Made by a program: the position numbers and the translations under genes. Positions 1-8,901 of a stretch of DNA of 64,000 bases are shown here, one piece after another. Source of the DNA: Yersinia kristensenii (GTDB taxonomy: Bacteria > Pseudomonadota > Gammaproteobacteria > Enterobacterales > Enterobacteriaceae). Location: positions 1,302,001-1,366,000 of the forward strand of contig NZ_UHIY01000001.1 of NCBI RefSeq assembly GCF_900460525.1, written 5' to 3'. The notes under the pieces were generated by a model. That model had not been told where the DNA came from. It worked only from the letters and a program-made list of their open reading frames with translations, and did no database searches. How positions within the stretch are numbered: position 1 is the stretch's first letter; the number at the start of each line of letters is the position of its first letter.

Positions 1-319
1 AAGCATCCCGCCCCAGGCCTGCGGTAGCATCAACCACGTGCGGAAGATAGCCTTTTTTGATCCCTACCGCTTTGGCGACAGCCTCACCGCGCCCGCCACC
101 AAATTTACGGCGATGGGCTAGCGTGCCGTCAACGAAATCAACATAAATGCCACCGAGTTTCGGCTCATCGCGCTTGCGCAGCTCAAGGCGCTCAGGTGTT
201 AGCACCAACGCCATAATTGATTGCTCGTCAGACACCAAACCCCAGCGTTCAGCCAGAATAGACAAGGCGCCGGGATCGGCGCCTGCTTCAGACAATAAAC
301 AAATACTTACCTGTGACAC
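1..319 (-). CDS. rsmJ: 16S rRNA (guanine-1516-N2)-methyltransferase RsmJ, N-terminal part
   Basis: This is the first 106 codons of a gene that runs off the left edge of the window. RsmJ methylates G1516 of 16S rRNA using S-adenosylmethionine. The reading frame begins with GTG at 317-319, three bases after the prlC stop, and stays open to base 1. Visible family segments are [34 protein letters not shown] and the start of the SAM-binding motif [10 protein letters not shown]. The order prlC-rsmJ on the same strand with a 3-bp gap matches E. coli and suggests co-transcription. The GTG start is my choice because it gives [13 protein letters not shown], which resembles the Yersinia RsmJ N-terminus as I remember it. 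The C-terminal half cannot be seen. Confidence 0.93.
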   Translation of the reverse strand, partial: MSQVSICLLSEAGADPGALSILAERWGLVSDEQSIMALVLTPERLELRKRDEPKLGGIYVDFVDGTLAHRRKFGGGRGEAVAKAVGIKKGYLPHVVDATAGLGRDA

Positions 320-322
320 ATT

Positions 323-2365
323 CTAGCCCTTAATACCGTAATGGCGCAGCATAGCATCCAACTGCGGCTCACGGCCACGGAAGCGCTTGAACAGGGTCAT
401 TGGCTCTTCGGAGCCGCCACGGGACAGAATATTGTCAAGGAACGACTGGCCGGTTGCGGCATTGAAAATGCCTTCTTCCTCAAAGCGCGAGAAAGCATCA
501 GCCGAGAGCACTTCCGCCCATAAGTAGCTGTAATAACCAGCAGCATAGCCACCGGCAAAAATATGGCTAAAGGCATGTGGGAAGCGGCCCCACGTTGGCG
601 ATGGCACCACTGCCACCTGTTTTTTCACTTCATACAGAACAGGCAAGATCTGCGCACCGGTCAGCGGGTCAAACTCGTAATGCATACGGAAATCAAACAA
701 GCCGAACTCCAGTTGGCGTAGGATAAACAGCGCCGCCTGATAGTTTTTCGCCGCCAACAGTTTATCCAGCATCTCTTGTGGCAATGGCTCGTTGGTTTCG
801 TAATGACCGGAAATGAACGCCAGCGCCTCCGGCTCCCAGCACCAGTTCTCCATAAACTGACTTGGCAATTCGACCGCATCCCACGGCACACCATTGATCC
901 CAGAAACACCCGCGGTATCAATTTTGGTCAGCATATGATGCAAACCATGGCCAAACTCATGGAACAACGTGGTCACTTCATTATGAGTAAACAATGCCGG
1001 TTTGCCGCCGACAGGCCCGTTAAAGTTACAGGTCAGATAAGCAACCGGTTTTTGTAATTGGCCATTGGCCAACCGCAGACTACCAACACAATCATCCATC
1101 CAGGCACCGCCGCGCTTGTGTTCACGGGCGTATAAGTCCAGATAGAAACTGCCGCGCAGTTCGCCGCTGGCGTCATATAACTCGAAGAAACGCACATCTG
1201 GGTGCCAGGTATCGACATCTTGGCGCTCTTTGGCAGTAATGCCATAAATACGTTTCACCACTTCAAACAGCCCTTCTACCACCCGCTGTTCTGGGAAGTA
1301 AGGCCGTAATTGCTCGTCACTGATGGAGAACAAATGCTGCTTTTGTTTCTCGGAATAATAGGTGATATCCCACGCGGCTAACTCACTGACACCATAATGT
1401 TTTTCAGCAAAATCCCGTAACTGCGCGAGTTCTTCTTCCGCTTGTGGGCGCGCGCGTTTTGCCAAATCATTTAAGAAGCCCAGCACTTGCTGCGGGCTTT
1501 CGGCCATTTTGGTCGCCAGCGATTTATCCGCATAGCTGCTAAAACCGAGCAATTGGGCCAATTCATGACGCAGAGTCAGAATTTCGGCCATGATTTCGCT
1601 GTTATCCCACTTGCCCGCATTCGGCCCCTGATCAGAAGCACGGGTGGCAAAGGCGCGGTACATTTCTTCGCGCAATTCAGCATTGTCGGCGTAAGTCAGT
1701 ACCGGTAAGTAGCTCGGCATATCTAGCGTCAGTAACCAGCCGTCCTGTTCTTTGGCTTCAGCCATGGCTTTAGCGGCGGCCAATGCACTTTCCGGCAAGC
1801 CCTTCAGTTGCTCGACATCGGTAATTAATTTGCTCCAGCCCATGGTGGCATCGAGCACATTATTGCTGTAAGTCGAGCCCAACTCAGACAAACGGGCCAC
1901 GATTTCGCCATAACGTTTTTGTTGTTCAGGTTCCAGACCAATGCCGGATAATTGGAAATCACGCAGTGCATTTTCCACCGCTTTGCGCTGTGGCGCGGTC
2001 AATGCATCAAACCCTGGCCCTTCTTTCAAGCTGACATAGGCCTGATACAAACCTTTGTGCTGCCCCACCCAGGTGCCGTATTCCGACAGCAGCGGCAGGC
2101 TTTGTTCATAAGCCGCGCGCAATTCCGGGCTATTTTTGACGGAGTTCAGATGCCCAACTGGCGACCAAATGCGCGATAAGCGGTCATCGGATTCCGCCAA
2201 TGGCTGGCACAGGTTATCCCAGGTGAAAGGGCCTGGCTGGGCGACGACCCGCTCCACCGCTTGACGGCATTCATCCAGAGCGGATTTTACCGCAGGCACG
2301 ATATCTTCAGGGCGAATAGCAGAAAATGGCGGCAGGGAGAACGGGGTCAACAGCGGATTTGTCAT
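323..2365 (-). CDS. prlC: Oligopeptidase A (M3 zinc metallopeptidase)
   Basis: PrlC (OpdA) is a cytoplasmic zinc endopeptidase that degrades oligopeptides, including cleaved signal peptides. The protein has 680 residues, the usual length of the family. The zinc motif HEFGH begins at residue 469, the same number as in E. coli, followed by GLHHM. The open frame continues upstream of the chosen start, but the ATG at 2363-2365 gives MTNPLLTPFSLPPFSAIRPE, which resembles the E. coli N-terminus. It has an AGGAC ribosome-binding site a few bases ahead. It is followed at once by rsmJ. In E. coli prlC is heat-shock induced. I did not find a convincing sigma-32 promoter here. Confidence 0.96.
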   Translation of the reverse strand: MTNPLLTPFSLPPFSAIRPEDIVPAVKSALDECRQAVERVVAQPGPFTWDNLCQPLAESDDRLSRIWSPVGHLNSVKNSPELRAAYEQSLPLLSEYGTWVGQHKGLYQAYVSLKEGPGFDALTAPQRKAVENALRDFQLSGIGLEPEQQKRYGEIVARLSELGSTYSNNVLDATMGWSKLITDVEQLKGLPESALAAAKAMAEAKEQDGWLLTLDMPSYLPVLTYADNAELREEMYRAFATRASDQGPNAGKWDNSEIMAEILTLRHELAQLLGFSSYADKSLATKMAESPQQVLGFLNDLAKRARPQAEEELAQLRDFAEKHYGVSELAAWDITYYSEKQKQHLFSISDEQLRPYFPEQRVVEGLFEVVKRIYGITAKERQDVDTWHPDVRFFELYDASGELRGSFYLDLYAREHKRGGAWMDDCVGSLRLANGQLQKPVAYLTCNFNGPVGGKPALFTHNEVTTLFHEFGHGLHHMLTKIDTAGVSGINGVPWDAVELPSQFMENWCWEPEALAFISGHYETNEPLPQEMLDKLLAAKNYQAALFILRQLEFGLFDFRMHYEFDPLTGAQILPVLYEVKKQVAVVPSPTWGRFPHAFSHIFAGGYAAGYYSYLWAEVLSADAFSRFEEEGIFNAATGQSFLDNILSRGGSEEPMTLFKRFRGREPQLDAMLRHYGIKG

Positions 2366-2699
2366 AGGGTTGTCCTGATTATTTTTTGAATACCAACGCC
2401 AGAAGCAGTCCAGCGACGAATAATAGATTATGTATGAATTAATGTGTGAACAAACAACATGAGGTCTGTCAGCATGAAAATCAATGGCTGGCGGCATCAC
2501 TACCATGATTATATCCATTGTATCCGGGGAGGTATTCATCACAAATTAATGCTTTTCACTTTTTATCCACCAGACAGTTTATACTAGTTGCCATAATGTG
2601 TTGGCTGCGGTTTATAACGGCGATGCTTTGTCGCATCCACCCAGAAAGATCGCAAGAAACACTGCCGCAATGTGCTAAATATCAATTGGTTAAAATAAA
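2366..2699. other. Divergent intergenic region prlC / rlmJ
   Basis: These 334 bases hold the promoters of the leftward prlC-rsmJ unit and of rlmJ. Open frames that cross it, such as 2518-2772, are unsupported. I see no strong palindrome, repeat or RNA gene. Confidence 0.5.
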
Positions 2700-3542
2700 A
2701 TGCTCAGTTACCGCCATAGTTTTCACGCTGGCAACCATGCCGACGTTCTTAAACATACTGTTCAAAGCCTGATTATTGAGTCTTTGAAAGAAAAAGAAAA
2801 ACCGTTCCTTTATCTGGATACCCATGCTGGTGCCGGCCGCTATCAATTAAGTGGCGAGCATGCAGAGCGCACAGGTGAATATCTTGAGGGTATCGGCCAA
2901 CTGTGGCAACGTGATGATTTACCTGCTGATTTAGCCCCGTATATGAGTGCAATCAATTACTTTAACCGTGGTGAGAAGTTGCGTTATTACCCCGGCTCAC
3001 CGCTGATTGCTCGCCATTTACTGCGTGAATACGACAAAATCCATCTGACTGAGCTGCACCCGAGTGATTACCCGTTGTTGCGCAATGAATTTGCCAAAGA
3101 TGAGCGCGCTAAAGTCCAACGAGCGGATGGTTATCAGCAGCTTAAATCACAGTTACCGCCGCCATCACGCCGTGGCTTGATTCTTATCGATCCACCGTAT
3201 GAAATGAAAACCGATTATCAGGATGTGGTAAAAGGCATTCAGGAGGGTTATAAACGCTTTGCAACGGGCACTTATGCACTATGGTATCCGGTGGTTTTAC
3301 GCCAGCAAGTCAAACGTTTATTACGGGATCTGGAAGCCACGGGCATCCGCCGTATTCTGCAAATTGAATTGGCCGTTCGCCCAGACAGTGACCAACACGG
3401 TATGACCGCCTCGGGTATGATTGTGATTAACCCACCATGGAAGCTGGAACAGCAAATGAATACGCTGTTGCCATGGCTGCACAAAGCATTGGTGCCGTCT
3501 GGCCATGGCCATACGCTGGTGAAATGGGTAGTGCCGGAATAA
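2700..3542 (+). CDS. rlmJ: 23S rRNA (adenine-2030-N6)-methyltransferase RlmJ
   Basis: RlmJ methylates N6 of A2030 in 23S rRNA. The 280-residue protein begins MLSYRHSFHAGNHADVLKH, typical of the family, and carries the SAM-site segment LDTHAGAGRY near residue 43. The catalytic DPPY motif of N6-adenine methyltransferases lies near residue 164 (LIDPPYEMK). Length and motifs agree with E. coli RlmJ (YhiR). It lies just upstream of gor as in E. coli. An ERIC element begins directly at its stop codon, so the end of the transcript carries a large hairpin. Confidence 0.96.
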   Translation: MLSYRHSFHAGNHADVLKHTVQSLIIESLKEKEKPFLYLDTHAGAGRYQLSGEHAERTGEYLEGIGQLWQRDDLPADLAPYMSAINYFNRGEKLRYYPGSPLIARHLLREYDKIHLTELHPSDYPLLRNEFAKDERAKVQRADGYQQLKSQLPPPSRRGLILIDPPYEMKTDYQDVVKGIQEGYKRFATGTYALWYPVVLRQQVKRLLRDLEATGIRRILQIELAVRPDSDQHGMTASGMIVINPPWKLEQQMNTLLPWLHKALVPSGHGHTLVKWVVPE

Positions 3543-3668
3543 TATACCCTTCATATTTCAAGCTGCAGATGCGTTGGCTGCCGTCGCTCACCCCAGTCAC
3601 TTACTTGTGTAAGCTCCTGGGGATTTACTCAGTTGCCGCCTTCCTGCAACTCGAATTATTTTGGTATA
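3543..3668. repeat. ERIC / IRU intergenic repeat, full length (126 bp)
   Basis: The element runs from TATACCC to GGTATA, which are inverted termini, and is 126 bp long. Its centre contains GTAAGCTCCTGGGGATT and CTCACCCCAGTCACTTACTT. These are the two arms used as the classical ERIC1R/ERIC2 primer sites. The whole unit is an imperfect palindrome that can fold as one RNA hairpin. It starts directly after the rlmJ stop codon (3540-3542) and lies about 120 bp before gor. ERIC elements are common, non-autonomous, intergenic and usually transcribed in enterobacteria, notably in Yersinia. Confidence 0.93.
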
Positions 3669-3702
3669 GATAGCACTGGAATAATTCTTTCATAAATGAA
3701 TC

Positions 3703-3763
3703 GCCTATCAGAGCCATTGATGCACAAAGCGTTATCAAGCGCTACACTGATAGGCAATTTTTT
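3703..3763 (+). terminator. Intrinsic terminator (or attenuator) in front of gor
   Basis: Perfect 9-bp arms GCCTATCAG (3703-3711) and CTGATAGGC (3747-3755) enclose a 35-nt loop that can form a small inner AGCG/CGCT stem. They are followed by AATTTTTT. It would end rlmJ transcripts, but it sits only 22 bp before the gor start codon. A gor promoter therefore has little room after it, and read-through or attenuation is possible. Confidence 0.7.
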
Positions 3764-3785
3764 AAACGACTTGGAAATGACCCTG

Positions 3786-5138
3786 ATGACCAAACATTAC
3801 GACTATCTAGCAATTGGCGGTGGCAGTGGCGGGATCGCGTCTATCAACCGGGCAGCCATGTATGGCAAAAAATGTGCGCTAATTGAAGCTAAACAGCTCG
3901 GTGGCACCTGTGTAAATGTCGGTTGTGTACCGAAAAAAGTGATGTGGCATGCGGCGCAAATTGCGGAAGCCATTAAACTGTATGGCCCGGATTACGGCTT
4001 CGACACCACCGTGAATCATTTCGATTGGAAAACGCTGATTGCCAATCGTACTGCTTACATCGATCGTATCCATCAGTCTTATGACCGTGGCTTAAGTAAT
4101 AACAAAGTGGATGTTATTCATGGTTTTGCGCGTTTTGTGGATGCGCATACTGTGGAAGTGAATGGTGAGAAGATTACCGCCGATCACATCCTGATCGCCA
4201 CCGGCGGTCGCCCAAGTCATCCGGATATTCCAGGGGCTGAGTATGGTATCGACTCCGATGGTTTCTTCGAATTGGACGAAATGCCAAAACGCGTTGCGGT
4301 GGTCGGTGCCGGTTATATCGCGGTAGAAATCGCGGGCGTGCTCAATGGGTTAGGCACAGAAACACATTTATTTGTGCGTAAACATGCACCACTGCGTACT
4401 TTTGATCCCTTGATTGTTGAAACCCTGCTGGAAGTGATGAACACCGAAGGGCCAAAGCTGCATACTGAAGCAGTGCCGAAAGCGGTTATCAAGAATGCGG
4501 ATGGCAGCCTGACACTGCAACTGGAAAACGGCACTGAAGTAACTGTCGACCATCTGATTTGGGCCATCGGCCGTGAACCGGCAACTGATAACCTGAATCT
4601 GGCTGCCAGCGGTGTCAAAACCAATGAAAAAGGCTATATCGAAGTCGATAAGTTCCAGAATACTAACGTTAAAGGTATCTACGCAGTTGGCGATAATACC
4701 GGTGCCGTTGAGCTGACCCCAGTGGCGGTTGCCGCCGGTCGCCGTTTGTCCGAGCGCCTGTTCAATAATAAGCCGGACGAGCATCTGGATTACAGCAATA
4801 TCCCGACTGTGGTATTCAGCCACCCACCGATCGGCACTATTGGCCTAACTGAACCGCAAGCGCGCGAGAAGTTTGGCGACGACCAAGTGAAAGTCTACAA
4901 ATCGTCTTTCACCGCGATGTACAGTGCCGTGACTCAGCACCGCCAGCCATGTCGGATGAAGCTTGTCTGCGCAGGGCCGGAAGAGAAGATTGTCGGCATT
5001 CACGGCATTGGCTTTGGTATGGATGAAATCCTGCAAGGGTTCGCGGTCGCCGTGAAGATGGGCGCAACCAAGAAAGATTTCGACAACACGGTCGCTATCC
5101 ACCCGACCGCTGCTGAAGAGTTTGTGACTATGCGCTAA
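3786..5138 (+). CDS. gor: Glutathione reductase (NADPH)
   Basis: This FAD-dependent enzyme reduces glutathione disulfide with NADPH in the cytoplasm. It has 450 residues, the same as E. coli Gor. The N-terminal FAD motif is GGGSGG (11-16). The redox-active pair is Cys42 and Cys47 in GGTCVNVGC. The NADPH-binding segment is [13 protein letters not shown], and the C-terminal dimer-interface active site HPTAAEE carries His439 and Glu444. The open frame extends upstream, but the ATG at 3786 gives [13 protein letters not shown] as in the family. It is a single gene with a double terminator behind it. The leader holds a terminator-like hairpin and, farther up, an ERIC element. Confidence 0.97.
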   Translation: MTKHYDYLAIGGGSGGIASINRAAMYGKKCALIEAKQLGGTCVNVGCVPKKVMWHAAQIAEAIKLYGPDYGFDTTVNHFDWKTLIANRTAYIDRIHQSYDRGLSNNKVDVIHGFARFVDAHTVEVNGEKITADHILIATGGRPSHPDIPGAEYGIDSDGFFELDEMPKRVAVVGAGYIAVEIAGVLNGLGTETHLFVRKHAPLRTFDPLIVETLLEVMNTEGPKLHTEAVPKAVIKNADGSLTLQLENGTEVTVDHLIWAIGREPATDNLNLAASGVKTNEKGYIEVDKFQNTNVKGIYAVGDNTGAVELTPVAVAAGRRLSERLFNNKPDEHLDYSNIPTVVFSHPPIGTIGLTEPQAREKFGDDQVKVYKSSFTAMYSAVTQHRQPCRMKLVCAGPEEKIVGIHGIGFGMDEILQGFAVAVKMGATKKDFDNTVAIHPTAAEEFVTMR

Positions 5139-5192
5139 GGTTTTTTAATAAACCTTAAAAGGCTATAAACCGCAGGGTTTGTAGCCTTTTTT
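5137..5192 (+). terminator. Terminator of gor (two tandem hairpins)
   Basis: AAGGTTTTTTAATAAACCTT (5137-5156) is followed by AAGGCTATAAACC, a GCA loop, GGGTTTGTAGCCTT and a T-run ending near 5192. The second is a standard Rho-independent terminator directly after the gor stop codon. Confidence 0.85.
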
Positions 5193-5225
5193 ATTGCTTA
5201 GGACAAATTGCTTTCAATATTATCT

Positions 5226-6128
5226 TCAAGAATATTTTTGACTTTCGTGCGAGCGATTCCCCATCAGTTTCCAGCCAAAATTCATCCCCGCCGCCGCCAG
5301 TAGGATTGCGCTAGCCCCCACCATTTGCACGGCGCTCAGGCGGTGACCGAACACTAGCCAGTCGACAATAATCGCCACCACCGGGTAGATGAAAGAGAGC
5401 GCGCCAACCAGGCTGGTCGGTATTTTCTGAATCGCGCCATATAACAGCGAGGACATCAGCCCGGTGTGAATAACGCCGATAATCAACAGTAATCCCCATG
5501 TACTCCCCGGCAGCGGTAAATCAGACCAGACCACAAAAGGGGACAATAAAATTGCGCCGACCACTAACTGAATCAGCACGATTAGATGGGGGGGCAGGCC
5601 TTTTAACTGTTTGATAATGGCGGCCGTCACTGCATACATCAAGGCTGCCCCCAGCGCCATCGCGATGCCGATGAGATAGTCGGAACCCAAGGTGATCCCC
5701 CCCTGCTGCCCGATAATGATAAACAGCATCCCACCAAAAGCCACCAGCAGCCAACAGAGCACATTTGCGGTTAATTTCTCACCGAAAAACAGCACACCCA
5801 GCCCAACCAACATAAAGGGCTGAGTGTGGTAAGTCACCGTCGCCACCGAAATGGAAGCATAAGAGTACGCGCCAAACAGTAAAACCCAATTTAATACCAG
5901 CGTAATCCCGCCGATGATGGCAATAACAATCTGTTGTCGAGTGAGCACCCCGCGCTTGAGCAAACCTAACATGGCACAGATAATAAATAGGGCTAAAGCA
6001 CCAAATACACAGCGCCAGAATACAACGGTTACCGCAGGTTGCTCTGAGGCAATCACCGGCCAGCCTACGGTGCCGGAGATAAGCATGGCGGCAATCATCT
6101 CCACTGCGCCACGCGTTTTTAGTTTCAT
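5226..6128 (-). CDS. EamA/DMT-family inner-membrane transporter
   Basis: The 300-residue protein is almost wholly hydrophobic and fits ten transmembrane helices arranged as two EamA repeats (about 10-140 and 150-285). Typical features are the early IAAMLISGTVGWPVIAS helix and the second-repeat signature SFIYPVVAIIVDWLVFG. EamA proteins are drug/metabolite-type exporters or importers, and the substrate cannot be read from the sequence. It is divergent from an XRE-cupin regulator. The shared 137-bp spacer holds repeated operator-like sequences, so the pair very likely forms a regulator-transporter unit. Confidence 0.85.
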   Translation of the reverse strand: MKLKTRGAVEMIAAMLISGTVGWPVIASEQPAVTVVFWRCVFGALALFIICAMLGLLKRGVLTRQQIVIAIIGGITLVLNWVLLFGAYSYASISVATVTYHTQPFMLVGLGVLFFGEKLTANVLCWLLVAFGGMLFIIIGQQGGITLGSDYLIGIAMALGAALMYAVTAAIIKQLKGLPPHLIVLIQLVVGAILLSPFVVWSDLPLPGSTWGLLLIIGVIHTGLMSSLLYGAIQKIPTSLVGALSFIYPVVAIIVDWLVFGHRLSAVQMVGASAILLAAAGMNFGWKLMGNRSHESQKYS

Positions 6129-6191
6129 CAGCCTTTCTCCCCAGATGCTTTGCTATTTGAATGCTTGGCACTCAACAGGTAATACATTAAA

Positions 6192-6270
6192 ATGAACAAG
6201 TGACTATTATGGTGAACGACTTTGAATTGTTCGTCAAGATGAACAAATGAATGATATGGTGAACAATGAC
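6192..6270. promoter_or_regulatory. Operator-like repeats between the EamA transporter and XRE-cupin genes
   Basis: Two direct copies of ATGAACAARTGA-N5-ATGGTGAAC lie at 6192-6220 and 6239-6270. Between and overlapping them, TTGTTCGTC-AA-GATGAACAA (6227-6246) is a near-perfect 20-bp palindrome. GAACAA half-sites recur at 6194, 6241 and 6261, the last one running into the regulator start codon at 6266. This arrangement suggests cooperative binding and autoregulation by the adjacent HTH protein. The binding itself is inference. Confidence 0.6.
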
Positions 6271-6847
6271 TGACTCTGTGCTTGATAACTCAGACCATGC
6301 GGCAACCCCGATTGGCTTGCTTTCTGCCTCTATCCGCCGGGAACGTGAGAAGTTGGGGCTGACGGTGACGGAATTAGCCAAACGCGCGGGTATCGCGAAA
6401 TCAACATTATCGCAATTGGAAGGCGGAGCCGGGAACCCTAGTCTGGAAACCCTCTGGTCACTGGCAATGGCACTGGATGTCCCGGTCAGTCGGCTTATCG
6501 CCCAACCGCGCTTGCATGTTCAGGTCATCAGAGCGCATGAAGGGATTGCTGCGGTTTCCGAGCAGGCAAACTACACCGCCACGTTACTGGCGGCGTGCCC
6601 TGCGGGCGTGCAGCGAGATATTTATCGGATCAATGTTCAACCCGGTGAAGCCAGGCGCTCCCGAGCCCATATGCCCGGCACCATTGAACATGTGATTATC
6701 GGCTCAGGGAAAGCCAGAGTCGGGCCAGTTGATCAGGCAGTGGAGCTTAATAGCGGCGACTACATCAGTTATTCCGCTGATGTAGAACATATTTTTGAAG
6801 CGCTGACGGCAGACACCACAGCAGTGATGATAATTGAGCACACATAA
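6266..6847 (+). CDS. XRE-family HTH regulator with C-terminal cupin domain
   Basis: The 193-residue protein has a Cro/CI-type helix-turn-helix at about 18-75 (REREKLGLTVTELAKRAG, then KSTLSQLEGG). A cupin domain covers roughly 105-190 (RSRAHMPGTIEHVIIGSGKA). Proteins of this build sense a small ligand through the cupin and control a neighbouring transporter or catabolic gene. The divergent EamA transporter is the obvious target. The start codon is embedded in a GAACAATG operator half-site, with only a weak ribosome-binding site. The ligand is unknown. Confidence 0.85.
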   Translation: MTDSVLDNSDHAATPIGLLSASIRREREKLGLTVTELAKRAGIAKSTLSQLEGGAGNPSLETLWSLAMALDVPVSRLIAQPRLHVQVIRAHEGIAAVSEQANYTATLLAACPAGVQRDIYRINVQPGEARRSRAHMPGTIEHVIIGSGKARVGPVDQAVELNSGDYISYSADVEHIFEALTADTTAVMIIEHT

Positions 6848-7017
6848 AATCTATGACTACACCAGAATCCTGGCCGACACCCACAGCAGCATAGCCGCAG
6901 GCAAGGTTGTGATAGGCATCGACTCTGCTATTATCAACAGATTAGCAGCTGTTTTATATCCTATTTCTTAGCATAATCATCTGCATAAAGCATGGATTAA
7001 CATACTCAAGGAGCATT

Positions 7018-8007
7018 ATGCCGAACGCACCGCGAGGCAACCCAGCACCGCTGACTGCTGGCATTGAAACGGGCAAAAAAGCAATTTCCTTTATGGCACG
7101 GCTTACTGACCGTGTAAAAGCTTACCCCGCTATTGCCCATATTATCCGCGCAACAGATCGTTTCAATGACCGGCTGGGTAGTCAGTTCGGGGCCGCCATT
7201 ACTTATTTTTCATTTTTGTCACTGATCCCTATTTTGATGGTTTCTTTTGCCGCTGTGGGTTTTGTACTCGCCTCTAACCCCGATTTATTGGCTGAATTAA
7301 TTAATAAAATTGTGAATACCATCAGTGACCCGAGTCTGGCGGCCACACTCAAAAACACAGTGAATACCGCTATTCAGCAGCGCACCACCGTCGGATTAAC
7401 CGGTTTGGCGATTGCTCTTTATTCCGGTATCAGTTGGATGGGGAATTTGCGCGAAGCCATTCGTGCCCAGTCGCGGGATGTCTGGGAGCGCAATCCACAG
7501 GATCAGGAAAAATTCTATTACCGCTACGCCCGTGATTTTATTTCACTCACTGGCTTAGTTATCGCGCTGATTATTACTCTTTCACTGACTTCTATCGCCG
7601 GAGCGGCGCAATCCGCGATTGTTAATGCATTAGGATTAGGGGGGATCGAGTGGTTGCGGCCGGTCATGACACTGATTGCTTTATCCATCTCCATCGCTGC
7701 TAACTATCTGTTATTTTTATGGATATTTTGGATTCTACCGCGACATAAGCCGAAGAAAAAAGCGCTATTGCGGGGCTCCCTAATTGCCGCTATCGGCTTT
7801 GAAATCATCAAATTTGTCATGACCATGATGCTGCCGCGCCTTGCCAGTTCCCCGTCTGGGGCCGCCTTTGGTTCAGTGATTGGCTTAATGGCCTTTTTCT
7901 ACTTTTTCGCCCGCCTGACCTTATTTTGCGCCGCCTGGATAGCTACCGCCCGCTATGCCGAAGACGGCACTCTCCCCCAAGAGCCGGACAATAAGGCCCC
8001 GCAATAG
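7018..8007 (+). CDS. yhjD: Inner-membrane protein YhjD (YihY/BrkB family)
   Basis: The protein has 329 residues, with five to six predicted membrane helices (around 60-85, 120-145, 180-200, 215-240, 255-275 and 285-310). The conserved family segment GAAITYFSFLSLIPILM lies near residue 60. It belongs to the YihY/BrkB family. E. coli YhjD has been linked to lipid A precursor handling because a mutant form suppresses loss of Kdo, but its normal substrate is not established. A clear AAGGAG site precedes the ATG at 7018. Placement before yhjG and pdeH matches E. coli. Confidence 0.9.
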   Translation: MPNAPRGNPAPLTAGIETGKKAISFMARLTDRVKAYPAIAHIIRATDRFNDRLGSQFGAAITYFSFLSLIPILMVSFAAVGFVLASNPDLLAELINKIVNTISDPSLAATLKNTVNTAIQQRTTVGLTGLAIALYSGISWMGNLREAIRAQSRDVWERNPQDQEKFYYRYARDFISLTGLVIALIITLSLTSIAGAAQSAIVNALGLGGIEWLRPVMTLIALSISIAANYLLFLWIFWILPRHKPKKKALLRGSLIAAIGFEIIKFVMTMMLPRLASSPSGAAFGSVIGLMAFFYFFARLTLFCAAWIATARYAEDGTLPQEPDNKAPQ

Positions 8008-8034
8008 CCCGCACATTTCTGTTTAAGGTCAACA

Positions 8035-8063
8035 CCCCATAATGATAAATAAGCATTATGGGG
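8035..8063 (+). terminator. Hairpin after yhjD, probable terminator
   Basis: Perfect 10-bp arms CCCCATAATG (8035-8044) and CATTATGGGG (8054-8063) with a 9-nt loop and a short T-stretch follow the yhjD stop. The T-tail is short, so termination may be partial. Confidence 0.6.
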
Positions 8064-8126
8064 TTTGCCCACTCCACGGATATCTCACTACACTAGTGGC
8101 TCATCATGGAAAGTGAAGGGAAGCTA

Positions 8127-8897
8127 ATGTTTCGTTATCTAAAAAAACCGTGGTTTTTATTGATATTGCTGGGCGCTATCCTGTTGGGCATTGGCTATAA
8201 ATTACGCTTTAGCAATGCGGATGCATTATGGAAAATAGTAAGCCAGCAATGTGTGCCCCATATGGAAACAGCGCATAATCCGCAACCTTGTGCCGAAGTT
8301 GATATCCCCGCGGGGTTCGTGGTGTACAAAGACAGGCACGGGCCATTACAGTATTTGTTGATGCCGACAGCAAAAATCAGCGGCATAGAAAGCCCGCAGT
8401 TATTAGCCACCAACAGCCCCAACTATGTCTTTGATGCCTGGCAAGCTCGCCACTTTATGGCGGATAAATACGGCGCACCCATTGATGATGCGGATATCTC
8501 GCTAGCCATCAATTCAAAATATGGCCGCAGTCAGGATCATTTACATATTCATATTTCTTGTCTGAAGCCACAGGTCAAAACAGCTCTGGCGGCACAAGAG
8601 GCCAATTTCCGTCAGCAGTGGCAGCCCTTGCCCGGCGGTTTATTAGGGCATGATTATCTGGTGCGGCGGACGACGGCGGCAGAATTACAGCAATCAGGGG
8701 CATTTCGTTTGTTAGCGGATGAAGTGCCGGGCGCGAAAGATGAAATGGGCCGTTATGGTCTCGCCATGACAGCCTTGCCCGATGGGCAGTTTTTATTGCT
8801 CGCCAGTAAAGCCGGGCTGATAAAGCTACAGCGGGCATCGGTGGAGGAACTGCAAGATCACAGTTGCCAATTGCTGCCCCAACCACCGACACATTAA
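8127..8897 (+). CDS. cdh: CDP-diacylglycerol pyrophosphatase (CDP-diglyceride hydrolase)
   Basis: Cdh cleaves CDP-diacylglycerol to CMP and phosphatidic acid at the inner membrane. The 256-residue form has an N-terminal membrane segment (about 9-26). The HIT-like catalytic motif HLHIH is at 138-142 in GRSQDHLHIHIS, and the LPGGL.GH.YL.RR segment is typical of the family. An earlier in-frame ATG exists at 8106. I chose 8127 because GAAGGGAAG precedes it and MFRYLKKPWFLL starts right at the hydrophobic segment. E. coli Cdh has 251 residues. It converges with yhjG, with 4 bp between the stop codons. Confidence 0.93.
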   Translation: MFRYLKKPWFLLILLGAILLGIGYKLRFSNADALWKIVSQQCVPHMETAHNPQPCAEVDIPAGFVVYKDRHGPLQYLLMPTAKISGIESPQLLATNSPNYVFDAWQARHFMADKYGAPIDDADISLAINSKYGRSQDHLHIHISCLKPQVKTALAAQEANFRQQWQPLPGGLLGHDYLVRRTTAAELQQSGAFRLLADEVPGAKDEMGRYGLAMTALPDGQFLLLASKAGLIKLQRASVEELQDHSCQLLPQPPTH

Positions 8898-8901
8898 CTC
8901 G

